Assembly: GCA_018340805.1 (NCBI GenBank)
Contig: JACMZG010001913.1
Span: 24,648,229-24,712,228, forward strand
DNA length: 64,000 nt
Direction of reading: 5' to 3'
Source: Microvelia longipes
Taxonomy: Eukaryota; Arthropoda; Insecta; Hemiptera; Veliidae
This document shows positions 10,890 through 22,139 of the stretch, piece after piece. Position numbers and translations under genes: made by a program. The notes below the pieces were generated by a model that saw only the letters and a list, made by a program, of their open reading frames with translations, was not told where the DNA came from and ran no database searches. Within the stretch, counting starts at the first letter, position 1. Every line of letters starts with the position of its first letter.

Positions 10890-11755
10890 AGCTTTATTTT
10901 TGAATTATACTCTTTTTTAACCTTAGAAATGATCTGCATAGAGATAGCAATGTGACGAAATCATGTGTATCAAGTTTATGTTATTAGGTATTTTAGAATG
11001 TATTCTATTGTCTAAGGTATTCTATAAGTCTATGGTGTATACTATACTTAAGACCGCATAATAGTATATGAGATAGGCACTACTATACCCATGTCCTTTC
11101 AATTGCTATGATTTTACTGCCATCGTGATCTTGTAGTCAATTTTGATTAATTTTATTTCTATCATAGTTTTTTATATGTTTTTCTCGTAATATTTAGATC
11201 TGTTTTTGACGATTTAATTATAATTTCTAACGATTCGCCAACAGTCTGTGTAATTAATTAACAACCCTTTTATTATTATTTTTCCATGAATTGTTACAAT
11301 TTCCTTCACATTCAATTACATTTGTGATAATTTTGCTCTAAACAATCTTGATATTTATTAGAATTGTTCAAAAAAACTAGATACAACTATTCCGCGCTTT
11401 GTTGTACTTTTATTTTCTGATTTTTGTAAATTTTAATTTAAAAATTAGATCTTAAGATTAGATTCTAAGATTTCTCTTCTATCTACTAAATATTAATCCT
11501 ATATAAATATATCCTATAATAATAACACAATTACATATTTATTATATACCGAGTAACATATTAAAATTTTTGTTTAATTATTTTCTTTTCTTCCCTATTA
11601 ACTTTGGTAAGAGGGAAAATATTGTAATAGGAAAAATATTAAATGTTCTTGTACTAATAAATAAAAACCAAGCCTTAGAATTAAAGGAATTCATTAATTT
11701 TGGGTGAATTTACTAATCCACATTTAAACTGTAAGTATATAGGACATGGTTGTGT
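10890..11755. other. AT-rich non-coding stretch
   Basis: Nothing recognisable is seen on either strand. Confidence 0.4.
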
Positions 11756-11960
11756 TTCAAAACCGGGATTTCACCTAAATTATCCGTTTTAGGTATTTCA
11801 AAGACCTTCTGAGTGGCTTTCACAAAGTTGTCTTTCTGTATTTGTTTTACTGGAGAGTTAAAATTTGTTTCAAAAAGTCATCTTAAGATCTAGTTATGCT
11901 ATTCAGAAAATATTTTATGACCTCATTAACCGGTAATAATGACGCAGCAAAACTTAAAAT
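11755..11960 (+). repeat. Family A 5' fragment
   Basis: It contains AACCGGGATTTCACC, AATTATCCGTTT and CTTCTGAGTGGCTTTC, then TGACCTCATTAACCGG. This is the same order as the 25.8 kb copy. Confidence 0.6.
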
Positions 11961-12116
11961 TATTAAAACTCAAAAAATTTTTGATCAACATCATCAATGT
12001 TTCATTATCACCATTAGTTCAATTTGTATTGAATGACTACTAGTGGCCTGTTAATACACGATACATAAAATTAAAACTACTTATTCAACTAATAATTATA
12101 ACTAATTATTAATAAT

Positions 12117-12198
12117 ATATATAATATATTATATAAATATATATATATATTATATATATATATATACATAATACATAATATATAAATATCATATACAA

Positions 12199-12230
<32 letters not shown>

Positions 12231-12238
12231 ATATATAT

Positions 12239-12272
<34 letters not shown>

Positions 12273-12275
12273 CAT
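12117..12275. repeat. (TA)n microsatellite
   Basis: This is an interrupted TA tract. It lies just past the 3' end of the minus-strand LINE fragment and could have grown from its tail. Confidence 0.95.
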
Positions 12276-12284
12276 ACACTAACC

Positions 12285-12735
12285 TTAGACGCTCATTTCT
12301 CTTAGTAGTATAGTAGTAGTAGTATAGTAAGAGTGGGAGGTCAAGCCTGGTGAGTAGACCACACCATTGGGTCCTTTTCACCAACCCCGAAGTCAACCAC
12401 CTATCACTGTACTTCCACTACTTTCTCCTCGTCGAACCTCCTGCTACGATGGATGAAAGTAAGAATCCTGCCATCTTAGAGACTCCATTTTCTCTTGATA
12501 GCATTCCAGTTCCAAATATTTGAAACCTGAGCCTTCCAAACCCTTCACACGTTGCCAAATAGTGATAGGCTGTTTCTTCCTCATTGTCTCACATATTGCA
12601 CATATGGGCTCTCAGTCACCTTCATTAGGGCTAAATGCCTATAAGCCTGCAGTGCCCAGTGATTACTCCTACCATAAGACTGAGACTAGACTTACTCAAG
12701 TCAAGAACCATCTCATTTTCCTTAGGTAATTTGCT
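12285..12735 (-). pseudogene. LINE ORF2 C-terminus after RNase H, plus 3' UTR (frameshifted)
   Basis: On the minus strand the frame from about 12,725 gives SLSLMVGVITGHCRL. After a shift it gives YRHLALMKVTESP, then PICAIC, and after another shift EEETAYHYLATCEGFG and RLRFQIFGTG. The CxxC...H...C arrangement after GHxRL is typical of the region following RNase H in I, R1 and related LINEs. The downstream text around 12,360-12,400 (GTGAAAAGGACCCAATGG) looks like a 3' UTR. At least three frameshifts are present. No RT or endonuclease of this element is in the window, so it is a 5'-truncated insertion. It is not a copy of the 1.4-4.7 kb element, which has no RNase H. Confidence 0.8.
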
Positions 12736-12744
12736 AAAAAAAAA

Positions 12745-12905
12745 GCCTGAAACACTATTGGGACTCTCAGTGGCTCTGTGTAACCTAATCATAACTTCAA
12801 AGAGAGAGTTTAAGTTGTTATACTTCAATATATGGTTGTCGGCTTTTCAAATATAATTTGTGTTTTGTTTGAATTATAAACATTCTATTGTATAAGGTAC
12901 TTACT
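12745..12905 (+). repeat. Family E fragment
   Basis: GACTCTCAGTGGCTCTGTG and the following AACCTAATC...TTTGTGTTTTG track the 3' half of the copies at 18.7 and 32.9 kb. It abuts the minus-strand LINE fragment. Confidence 0.5.
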
Positions 12906-13640
12906 CTATTTGGTACGTTTTTTTTTAATTTAACAATAAAAGAAGGTGTTCTGGTTACATTAGTTGATGTTTCACAATTCGACCTATAGAGCCTTTATAA
13001 TAATAGTATTTATAAAATTTAGTATCTGAAATACTGGAGTATGTAAAGCTATTTTACAACTTGTCTAGACATTTTATATTGACTTTTTGAAAACGTATTT
13101 ACAAATATAATTAAATGATAATATTTGTGACCGCTGAATCTAATATAAACGTGGAATATCTAAAACATAGAATATTAAAATTTTAACATTCGTATGCTAT
13201 ATGTCATGTATTCTACTTATTCTTGAATAATTTATAATTATGTTAGTAATTACAATTATGCATTTCACTTTCAGAGAAATATTTAATTTTAAAGTCTTTG
13301 TGTAATTACCATGTTCGTTTACAAATTTTATTTATGACTTGCACTATTGTATCAATGTATATTTAATATGTTTGTCTAATCAAGCTGAACACAATTTAGC
13401 TGGAAGGGATCTGTTTTCGATAGCGTATTGTATCAACTAATTTTATTTACATTAAACGCTTTAAATAATAATTAATTGAATATATTAGTCATTTGTGGAC
13501 ATGAAGGAATATTAAAGCGAATTTTCAAAGGAATTATGTTTATGGTATTGTCATTATATGTGGTGGTGGGGATGATGTGGATGAAAAATTAGATGTGTTA
13601 AAGATTGTAACACTTTTTCTTGATTTTTTTAAAGGAAATA
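12905..13640. other. AT-rich non-coding stretch
   Basis: Nothing recognisable is seen. Confidence 0.4.
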
Positions 13641-14340
13641 CGCATTCCTATACCATACCTTGTTCAAACTATACCTGCTCTTGCTTAAGCAGTTCTGTAC
13701 AGCATTTCAGCACATAGTTTTAGCGCATTTGTTTTAAAAATTCCTATCAAATTTACATTGAACTAAAGGTTTTACTATTCTCACTTGGGTCGTAAACCGG
13801 AAACCTGTGCAAGACCTCACTTGGTGAGGTAGAAAGCAATCATTCTATTCTACAATTTGCTAATTGTAGAATTCTACTATCATTCTAGCAAAATTTCCAA
13901 AGGAAATTTGCCCGGATCGCAGACATTTTCACCAGCATTATTTCGTATTTCGTAGTTATAACCCACAGCTCATTGTTAGTATAACGATATAAAATATATC
14001 GTTATACTAAGATTCGAACTCAGAACCCTGGATTTGAGTGTACTTGGATTGAATCCAAACCAGTTTTTTCTCAGAATCCTTCGGAGGATTTTTTATCTTC
14101 TTAATATCCTTAAACATAGAAAATGCACTAAACTGTGCCTAAATGGTTGCACGGATGCGCATTTTATTTCGTAAATTCGGATAAATTAAATAACAAGTTG
14201 TTACGCAACTACTCAGGTTATAAAGGCTGAACGGAAACTTTAGCAAAAATGGATTGTTGAAAGCAAGATGTCAAAGAAAATTCGCTCGTCTTGCCGACCT
14301 CTACGTCAAAATTTCTTTATTTAAATATTATTTCTAGTTC
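13640..14340 (+). repeat. Family B copies (two partial)
   Basis: 13,880-14,080 contains CCCGGATCGCAGAC and GATTCGAACTCAGAACCCTG, a decayed form of the B-box string at 241. 14,110-14,330 contains ACATAGAAAATGCACT, CAAGTTGTTACGC and AAATTCGCTCG. They are collinear with the 21.4 and 29.5 kb copies. Confidence 0.6.
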
Positions 14341-14593
14341 CTAAACTAATTAACCTTTTAGTTTATGACGAGTTTATTCTCTTTTACCAATATTAAAGTT
14401 TAGGCATTGAGCCGTAAAGTTGATGTAAAGTTTGAAGTATGATAAAGGGAAACTTAGTTTCGACTTCGGCAGATTTCTACTATTCCTCCCCCCCTGATGT
14501 TGGTACATAGGACAAGTATTGTGTTCTCTTGTAATTTCCACGAATTCCTAATGATCCTATCAATGCCTTGTTATAAACCCGTTTCTCCAGAAC

Positions 14594-14766
14594 TATAGCA
14601 TAAACCATGGTTATTATCAGTTGACAGCGTGGGAAAATAGTGTTAAGGTTGATCCGATGTAGAATTGTGGACGTGGTTTAACATCCAGGACTAACCTCTA
14701 TGGCTCCTTCGCAATATTTTCCTAGGCTGCCTACGTCAACTGATTATAACTGTGTGTTATACTATA
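14594..14766 (+). mobile_element. TA-flanked MITE, copy 1
   Basis: The termini TATAGCATAAACCATGG and the matching CTATA end, with inner CAGTTGACAGCGTGGGAAAA and GTCAACTGATTATAAC, make an inverted repeat of about 40 bp. Two related copies lie at 27.3 and 33.7 kb. TA at both ends fits a Tc1/mariner-like target, but no transposase is present to confirm it. Confidence 0.6.
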
Positions 14767-14877
14767 TCCAGATAACCCTCCGTGTTTTATTTATTAGTTA
14801 AAATGTGCGGCTATCACAAAATCTAGGTCGAAACAACAAACTTAGCTATTAAAGGTGATTTTGGAATGATAGCTTTA

Positions 14878-15959
14878 GGCCCGTATTCAAGAGACCGTTT
14901 CCTAACATTTTCCAACATTCTCCTAACTTTTTCCTAACATTTTCCTAACTTTTTCCTAACATTTTCCTAACTTTTCCTAGCTCCTAGCATTCTCCTAACA
15001 TTTTCCTAACGTTCTCCTATCGTGTTTTAAAAGTCTTTTAGAGGCTTCGGCATGATTTTATTTAGTAAGAACCTAAGGTAGTTATGTCAAAAAGTGATAC
15101 CATTGTAAGTAACGTAAATATATCGCAAAATATCAATGTTATTAACTTATTACCTGGATTTACGACACACTTTGTCATAAACAACAATGCGCCTTCCTTT
15201 GCGAATGTTAAATATATTAGAAACTTGTATTTATTATGTTTCATAAACAGTAGAGTTAATACAAATACAATGTTCAATTATTGTAACAGCTTTCATAAAT
15301 AAAGCAGTATCAAGCGTTCAGTTTAAACGTGGACAGGTTGTACGAATTCAAAGGTGTCTAAATGAAAAACCTGTTAATCAGTGCAACACTGTTTCATTTT
15401 GCTAAATCATTACACAATTTTGTTTTTCGTATTTTGTCATCAAATTCAATTTTTTTTCATTTTTTTGGTATATAATGGCTGAATTATTCACACCGGACCA
15501 ACTGAATTTCCTCTTTGAATCGATAGCGGGCCCAAACAGACCATAATAAAAAAAATCTGATGTGTTAAAAGAATTTCAGGTAAACTCCTATAGTAAGGTA
15601 AGTGGATTAACAGTATTATGTAAATTTATGTAGATAGTATTAATACGACAAAGTGTGTCATAAAGCCAGGTAATAAGTTAATAACATTGATATTTTTGAT
15701 ATATTACGTTATTTAACAATGGTATCACTTTGACTTAACTACCTTAGGTTCTTACTAAAAAAATCATGCGAACCTCTAAATGACTTTTAAACACAGGAAC
15801 GATCATTTAAAATTTCGTGGTTAAAAACATTTCCCTACCTAAACCTAAGGTGAGTGTTAGAGTTTAGGAAAATGTTAGGAAAAGTTAGTGTTAGGAGAAT
15901 GTTAGGAAAAAAGTGTAGAGAATGTTAGGAAAGTTAGGAAAATGTCTTTGAATACGGCC
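14878..15959 (+). mobile_element. PIF/Harbinger-like deletion derivative (1.08 kb)
   Basis: Long inverted repeats (about 300 bp each; 14,878-15,180 and 15,650-15,959) begin and end GGCCCGTATTC / GAATACGGCC and are filled with CCTAACATTTT or AAAATGTTAGG units. TTA flanks both ends directly (14,875-14,877 and 15,960-15,962). This fits the 3-bp TWA duplication of PIF/Harbinger. The centre keeps a short coding remnant (see 15,475). The element has no transposase and must have been mobilised in trans. Confidence 0.7.
15475..15602 (+). pseudogene. N-terminal remnant of a Harbinger second protein (Myb/SANT-like?)
   Basis: ATG at 15,475 opens MAELFTPDQLNFLFESIAG, then PNRP, then two stop codons. The same frame continues KKSDVLKEFQVNSYSKVSG. 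A frame of about 22 codons that starts with an FTPxQxxFL-type helix, inside an element with TWA flanks, suggests the Myb/SANT-like DNA-binding protein that Harbinger elements encode beside the transposase. Only the start is left, and AAGGTAAGT at 15,594-15,602 looks like a splice donor. Function in the live parent element would be binding the terminal repeats. The identification rests on context and a short string, so it is tentative. Confidence 0.35.
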
Positions 15960-16985
15960 TTAGTCTTGTATAAAAAAGCCATACCTATGCAAAGTTTCTT
16001 TTAAAAATCAGGAATGTATGAGTAACAAGACGTAATGCTACTGGTTTGGTTACAAAGCATGAAAGACCTCAGTAAGAACTAGATAGTTAAGTAAGAAAAC
16101 AAGCATTCTAAAAGGTAATTCGCTTAGCTTTTCTTTTATGCTTGTTCTTTTTACTTCTTCTTAGAATTTAACATAAAATTGAAGATTTTTCTAGTCAATT
16201 TCTACTCCATCGACTATATATCGTGTTTTACGTGTATTCCAGGAACGTAATAAGCACTTCAATGTTTTAGTCTGCTCTGACGTTTACCTTAATAACTTGT
16301 TATTAGTTTTTTAACCTACAAAATAACACTTTTAACACTGAAATTTGAAAATACAACGATAAAATATAAAATAATATAATATTGTTTGAAATGCATAATT
16401 ATAATTTCTAGCTATCATTTATTGAAAAACAAGTAGATAATAACTCATTATTTTCTTCAAAACACCTTTAAGCCCTGAACTTTTAATATTATAAATAAAT
16501 AATCGGTACGGGGTACCTTGGAACTTTTTTTCATCAGATCGGATTCGATACGCTCATCCTCCAGCTTCAGACTCGCTTCGCTCGTCTCAGATATACAATT
16601 TCGCCGAAATTATATTGCAACACGTTTTCGGACTCGCTTTGCTCGTCTTCTTGATATTAAATGCATCCGTTTATTTCACGGTCACCATATTGCATTGACC
16701 ACGCTCAATGCTACTTAAATTTTATGATCGAAAAATATAGATATATTTGTCGTATTGAAACGAAACTTTGTGTCCTTATTCATTAAGTAAAGGTATACCA
16801 TGGTACTAAATTGAATCATTTCCTGATTTTTTACTTTTTTTAGAAAACATTGTAACAGACACAATACATACAGACAGACAACTTTGAAACCACTCAGGAT
16901 GCCTTAAAAACACCTGAAACGATTATTTCGGTTTCATCCAGGGTTTGAATTTTTTTTGCTAACACAATACTTTTCAGTATTCAGG

Positions 16986-17026
16986 CTCTGTCGCGCCCCT
17001 GATGAGTTAGACGTAACGAAACAGAG
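16986..17026 (+). ncRNA. Hammerhead-ribozyme-like motif
   Basis: Reading in order: CTCTGT (16,986-16,991), C (16,992, the expected cleavage position), GCGCCC, CTGATGA (16,999-17,005), stem II GTTA-GACG-TAAC (17,006-17,017), GAAA (17,018-17,021), CAGAG (17,022-17,026). Stem III is 6 perfect pairs including the A15.1-U16.1 pair (CUCUGU with ACAGAG). Stem II is 4 perfect pairs starting with the canonical G-C. All core residues (CUGAUGA, GAAA, UH) are present. Stem I is only 6 nt, with at most one G-C pair and a CGCC loop, so self-cleavage may be weak or need another molecule. The motif sits at the edge of a repeat whose other copies (20.25 and 49.75 kb) lack it. Confidence 0.5.
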
Positions 17027-17215
17027 GGACATGACATTATGTCGGTCATCAAGTATGACGAATGTCGAATGATGGAACAGTTCCCAGATGTTAGCATTTC
17101 ATTTTGCTTGTTACATTTCCTTGGTGTCTCTCGCCCAATTATATTGTGTCAACTATTCCATGTTTGCAAAACTCGGGTAGTATCAAAATGATACAATACT
17201 TTTCCTATATAACTA
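17025..17215 (+). repeat. Family D repeat
   Basis: CATTTTGCTTGTTACATTT, GGTGTCTC and AACTCGGGTAGTATCAAAATG recur at 20,240-20,375 on plus. The reverse complement recurs at 49,745-49,830. No coding content is seen. Confidence 0.6.
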
Positions 17216-17309
17216 AGGTATATAAATGAGGAAAAGTTATGTCTTTTCTTTAGTCTTTTCACATTTCTTTGGCTGCTTAGCTAGTTTTTTTTAATTTATT
17301 TTTACTTTT

Positions 17310-17830
17310 CCTCATTTATACCGTAGGTATAATAGAAAGGTATTGTGTTTGCTAAAACATCTGTATGTTGTGTGTTTGCAAGATGTATCTGTGTGTGTTG
17401 TGTCTGTCTGTTTGTGCTGTTATCAATCGTATCGCCCAGTGTATTCATGCTGAGAGTTGAAGTTTTGTACAAAAATCAGTCTACCGCCGTAGTGATGCTA
17501 ATTCGGAAATAATTTTATGACGTCATTAACAAGTCAAAGACTCAGCAAAAATTTCGAAAAAATCATAAAAACGCGGAAATATGATGCGATCGAATTGAGA
17601 TTTAGTTACGCGTGTGACTATGCATAAGAACTAACATATGTGCCTAGTTTTATCTCACTCAGCATTAGTTCAATTTTTTTGAGATGACTGTTACGTTTTC
17701 AGTAAAATGGAAAAAATGGAAAATTGTCCGATGATTTGTAATTTGGTACAAGTGTATAACCATTACCAAATATGAAAAAATAAGTACACTACGTTTCGTT
17801 CAATACGATGAAATAAATCTTTAATTGGTG
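17310..17830 (+). repeat. Family A copy (5' two-thirds)
   Basis: It starts TTTTCCTCATTTATACCGTA. TGACGTCATTAAC, GATGCGATCGAATTGAG and AGTACACTACGTTTCG follow in family order. With the minus copy at 16.5-17.24 kb it makes a head-to-head pair, since both 5' ends carry the TTTTCCTCAT string. Confidence 0.7.
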
Positions 17831-18470
17831 TTGGATCATATATATACAAAAAGAGTGTTTAATTGTGTCTCAGGAATCGAAGTCGGTGAATAAAGGGCCG
17901 ATTCTGAATCCTAATATTGCCAACTCCTAAGCTCTGGATTTGACTTACGATCTTGTTTTTATATTATATTCTTGATAGTGCATTTTATCAAAATATTTAC
18001 CAATCGCTTGTATTATACTGTAAATAATTAAATTCTTATGATAAAAAAATAATGAAAATTTAATTATTTACTCAAAATTAAATAATTTAATGAATAAAAT
18101 GAACTATGATTGAAATTAAAAACTAAAACATTGATTGAAAAAAGAGGGTGATTGTATTTTTGCTATCAATCTTATTTTGAGAAGTGGAGTATAAAAAGTT
18201 TTTTGAGGATTTTGAAGTTTTTTAATAAAAAATAAGATGAAAAATAATAACAAAGACACCTGCTTCTCAACAGCTCCATTAATAAAATCTTTTGAAAGTC
18301 TCTCTAGATAAACTAAAACTTCAATTTCACTTTGTCATTCTTTTTATGATAAATACGAATCGAATAGGAAGGGTTTTGTTGTACTGTTTATAGATTACTG
18401 CGTAGTAGTAAAAATTAATTTTAACTAAAACTTAAATTAAGTTTTATAATAGTGATTTATGTGCCAAGGG
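17830..18470. other. AT-rich non-coding stretch
   Basis: Nothing is supported apart from a weakly SINE-like island at about 17,870-17,950. Confidence 0.35.
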
Positions 18471-18599
18471 AGTAAATGTTATTAATTCCCTGAGCAGTTA
18501 GTTTGTTCCTAAGACGTAAGCCGAGGGATTGACGTATTTAACTCCCGAGGAAAAAAATATAAAAAAATTGTTTGTTCCTTCAAACAACTTCTTTGAATC

Positions 18600-18830
18600 G
18601 GACAAATCCTTTGCCAATAATCACATAGAGATAAATACTAAAGGGGACATAGCCTATCTCAATACATTGAGAGGCCTGAAACATCTTTTTGGGGGCTCTG
18701 TGTACCTAACTGAAACCTTTTTGAGAGTCAGTTAAGGTTATAATAAATCAATGATTTCGACTTCCTGCTCATTGTTTGAGTTTTTATTTGAAATTTTAAC
18801 GTTCTTTTATATAATTACTGTAATTTTGTA
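18600..18830 (+). repeat. Family E copy
   Basis: CATAGAGATAAATACTA is followed by GACATAGCCTATCTCAATAC, CTCTGTGTACC and GGTTATAATAAATCAATG. The same order is found at 32.84-33.06 kb (+) and 52.62-52.79 kb (-). A frame crossing it is not conserved between copies. Confidence 0.7.
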
Positions 18831-20140
18831 CTAATATTTGATTATATAATAAGGTAAAAAATGTATCAAAATTGAACTTATTAAGCCTCTCTTATATGTA
18901 TATCTGTGACAAATAAACAATTATTTTTGTGGAGAGACTTTTCTTTGTTTCCTAGTATGAATAACTCTACTTGTGCTTAATCAAATTCAAATATTTACTA
19001 ATATTTACTTTCAATTACTGTAACTTCTATATCTGGCTCTATTTTAACTCTGCCTTTCCGTATAATAAATAAAGTTTTTAATCCAAGTTTAAAAACAATA
19101 ACTTGTTAAATAAATAAATTGTTTCGTATCGGTCAAACTATTCTTCTGTATCAGAAGCTTCGAACAAAACCAATCTGAAAAGTTGACTTTTAATATACAA
19201 ACATGGTATTCATACATTTGAAACTATTTTCTAAAAGTTTATAACCGACTCTAAGTATAAATCAATGGTTTTCAAGTAGAAAAGCTAAAACTTTGACAAG
19301 GTACAGCTGGAATACGAGTAAGAATTTCATCGTTTCACTTTGATATAAACTCGAGATGATAATATTTTAGTTATTCTGATTTCAAGGTAGATTAAACCCA
19401 CAACAAGTAATTAACTTTCTCGAAACCATGTCGAGTTTTCAACTTGAATATTTATTCAAATTTCTCTACTTTGTTGTTTTCTAAGTTATATAACTTTAAA
19501 AATATAAATCTTGTACGTAAGCTTTTATTGGATTTTGGGCTTGAAATAAAATAAAATAATCTTATTAAATAAGTCGCGATGTAAAATAATTTCCATAAAG
19601 TTGGCCCATAATGTCGTGTAATTGACTTTTCTATGCCTTCAAGTCAAGTTTTGGTTGATGACGGTCATTGGCGTTATTAAAGTGAAGTTTGTTAGGTTGG
19701 TAATTACTAAATGGCCTTATTTTAATTTGAGAGGCAATCATCAGATTCTTCTCCATGGCGGCTTGGTAGCAGCGTGAACACGTTTTATAGCTCTTTACGC
19801 TATTTGACGAGGTTATAAACTTTACAGGTGTTAATGACTTAATGAAAGTTTCCTGAAACCATCGATATAAGTCATGACTAAGCACTTTTACAACGTGGTA
19901 ATAATAAAGTTTAAAATAATAATAATAAATATTAAATAATAATTAATTAAATAAATATTTTCCTTCCTTGTTAATTATGTAAATTAAATTTTTCATTATT
20001 ATTACCATTTGTTGTAACATTTTCTTAAAAATATAAATTAAAGATTTAACATTTTTTTATTAATTATTTTTGATTACTACTATTAATTGAATTGTAATGT
20101 TAATACTATTAATTAAACATATCAAATATTAGGAAATTTA
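18830..20140. other. AT-rich non-coding stretch
   Basis: No gene is supported. A short minus-strand frame near 19,640-19,880 has no recognisable domain. Confidence 0.35.
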
Positions 20141-20239
20141 AGATAAGCAAAGAGTTGAACTCAAAACCCAACAAGGGAACCTGGGCTTTAGCCGTGGTTC
20201 TAAAATATAATAGCAAATGCATGCTACTTCTGGAACTTT

Positions 20240-20380
20240 CTATCATTCGACATTCGTCATCAATGATCATTCGATCATTGCATTTTGCTTGTTACATTTT
20301 CTAGGTGTCTCTTGCACAATTATACTATATCAACTATTCATGTTTTACAAAACTCGGTAGTATCAAATGATATAAATTCT
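20240..20380 (+). repeat. Family D repeat
   Basis: The copy contains CATTTTGCTTGTTACATTTT, GGTGTCTCTTGCAC and AACTCGGTAGTATCAAATG. It lacks the hammerhead-like string found beside the 17 kb copy. Confidence 0.6.
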
Positions 20381-20689
20381 TACTAAATCTGAAATTATAT
20401 TTTTAAAGACCACCCTCAAGCGTAATTTATATTTATGACATAAAATGTTGAAACGCGAGAACCTTAAATAATAAAAATAAATTGATATTAGATTTTCGGT
20501 GTCGTAAAGATACAGAGATGTCTGTTGGCTAAAAAGAGGAATAAATGAGAGGATTTCGAAGAAAATTGGTGGTGTTTTTTTTGCCTCACTGCCCAGTCAA
20601 ATAATCAATAGTAATCATTTTTTCATTCTTTCATTTTCTTCTGGTACTTTTTCTTTGCTGTTAATAAATTCTAGTTCTCCTGTGATATA

Positions 20690-21240
20690 TGTTTATAGTG
20701 AATAAGAAAAATACTCAACCAGGCGAATTTCATTTTGAATGTTTTCCTTGTTTTCTTGCTTAACAATGTAGTTTTTGTACAGATTTTTGTTTTGTACTTC
20801 ATAGTCGTAACCCAGATTTATTTTAAAGAAACCAAATTTTTATACCATATGATGATTAAAGCTACGCTTAAAAACATTTGTACAACATTTTAGGCTCTAC
20901 AACATTTCAGCTGTTACGAAGCTTAGTGGATGCTAATCTTTAAAATGTTTTAGCGCATTTACGTTAAAGAATTCAAAAAAAGTGTTCAATAAATTGTAAA
21001 ATTGATAAAAAGTGTTACTCTTCTGACTTTAAAAGTCAAAACATAAGCCTGAGCAAGAGCTAGATTGTTGAAGCATGAAAGCAAGCAATTAGAAAAAAAA
21101 ATTGCGATCAATTTGTGATTTGGCCGCATGTAGCCACGCATAAGACTATCAGACGTATTAGTTCAATTTTTATCAAATGTCTTATTACGTTTTTTAAAAG
21201 AATTGTAAAATAAATTATATAACTAAGTTAAATTTGGTGT
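20690..21240. repeat. Family B and A fragments, mixed orientation
   Basis: 20,720-20,830 is family B on minus (CAGGCGAATTTCATTT). 20,990-21,110 is family B on plus (AGCAAGAGCTAGATTG). 21,110-21,240 is family A on plus (GATCAATTTGTGATTTG, AAATTTGGTGTACC). Confidence 0.55.
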
Positions 21241-21354
21241 ACCGATAAGTATACGGTGGTTTTTAAAAAACTATATTTCTCTAGGTAGCCGAGTCTCACT
21301 AAATGTCAATTTTTAGTGAGATTTATTTAATTTTTTACGTTTAGAAAACAAATA

Positions 21355-21690
21355 ATTAAGGCGCAGGATCTGCAATCCGGGCGAATATTCTTTTTTCTTG
21401 TGATAAAACTAAGCATTTTTCTTTCTTTCTTTTTTCAAAGAAAATGCGTTAAAACTAAGCATAAACTGAGTTTCAAATGTGTGCAAATGATGCTGGCCGT
21501 GCAATGTATTATCTACAGGACAAATACGCGCATGTCATAGAAAAAAACATAAAGAAATAAATAATTAGTTGTGACACTACTGCTCAGGTAAACAAATACC
21601 GAAAACTTAAGCAAAAATTAGATTGATAAGCAAGAAAGCACGCATTTAAAAAAAATCGCCCAGATTACTGACCTCCGCGACAGAATTTTT
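21355..21690. repeat. Family B copy
   Basis: The minus fragment GCAATCCGGGCGAATATTC is followed on plus by TGAGTTTCAAATGTGTGC, GCCGTGCAATG, GTTGTGACACTACTGCTCAG and ACTTAAGCAAAAATTAG. It is collinear with 29.43-29.60 kb and 37.10-37.22 kb. Confidence 0.65.
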
Positions 21691-21765
21691 TACACCTCCA
21701 ATTACTCGCTTCGGTGGTTCTTCCAATATGAAAAGCACCTAATAAATTCCTAGGTAGAATATATA

Positions 21766-21792
21766 AGTTAAGCAGCTATAGGCTGCTTAACT
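21766..21792. other. 11-bp perfect hairpin
   Basis: AGTTAAGCAGC and GCTGCTTAACT are separated by TATAG. No function is assignable, and no U-run or gene end is near. Confidence 0.5.
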
Positions 21793-22018
21793 CTAATGAT
21801 ACGACATTAACCTTTGGAATTTACTGAATTCCCAATATTTGGTATAAATGAAATATTTCAACGTGTCAAATTTTTGTTAACGGAAATGCTAGAAAGTGTT
21901 AAGTTTCTCCTGAATTGTTAACTAAAATTCTTGGTACTGATTTGTGTTTTCAAAACACATTAAATGACTCTATACCGTCACACGAGTTACGAGATAATAA
22001 TATACATATCATGTATTG

Positions 22019-22135
<117 letters not shown>

Positions 22136-22139
22136 GATG

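Larger units (their letters stand above)
16500..17240 (-). repeat. Family A copy, with an insertion
   Basis: Minus orientation: the 3' end is at about 16,510 (GGTACCTTGGAAC..CATCAGATCGGATTCG) and the 5' part lies at 16,860-16,980 (ACCACTCAGGATGCC, TTTCATCCAGGG). The 5' end (TATAAATGAGGAAAAG) is at about 17,220. About 200 bp of unrelated sequence (16,985-17,200) interrupts it and carries the hammerhead-like motif. The frame at 16,518-16,718 is a by-product of the repeat. Confidence 0.7.

Noticed and set aside
15084..15302. 72-codon frames on both strands
   Set aside because: They lie inside the long inverted repeat of the Harbinger-like element, and the sequence of the opposite arm does not keep the frame.
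16518..16718. 66-codon frame rich in Arg/Ser
   Set aside because: It is the translation of the family A 3' end on minus. The same DNA in other copies has stops.
18529..18735. 68-codon frame
   Set aside because: It crosses a family E copy, and the corresponding region at 32.9 kb and 52.7 kb does not preserve the frame.
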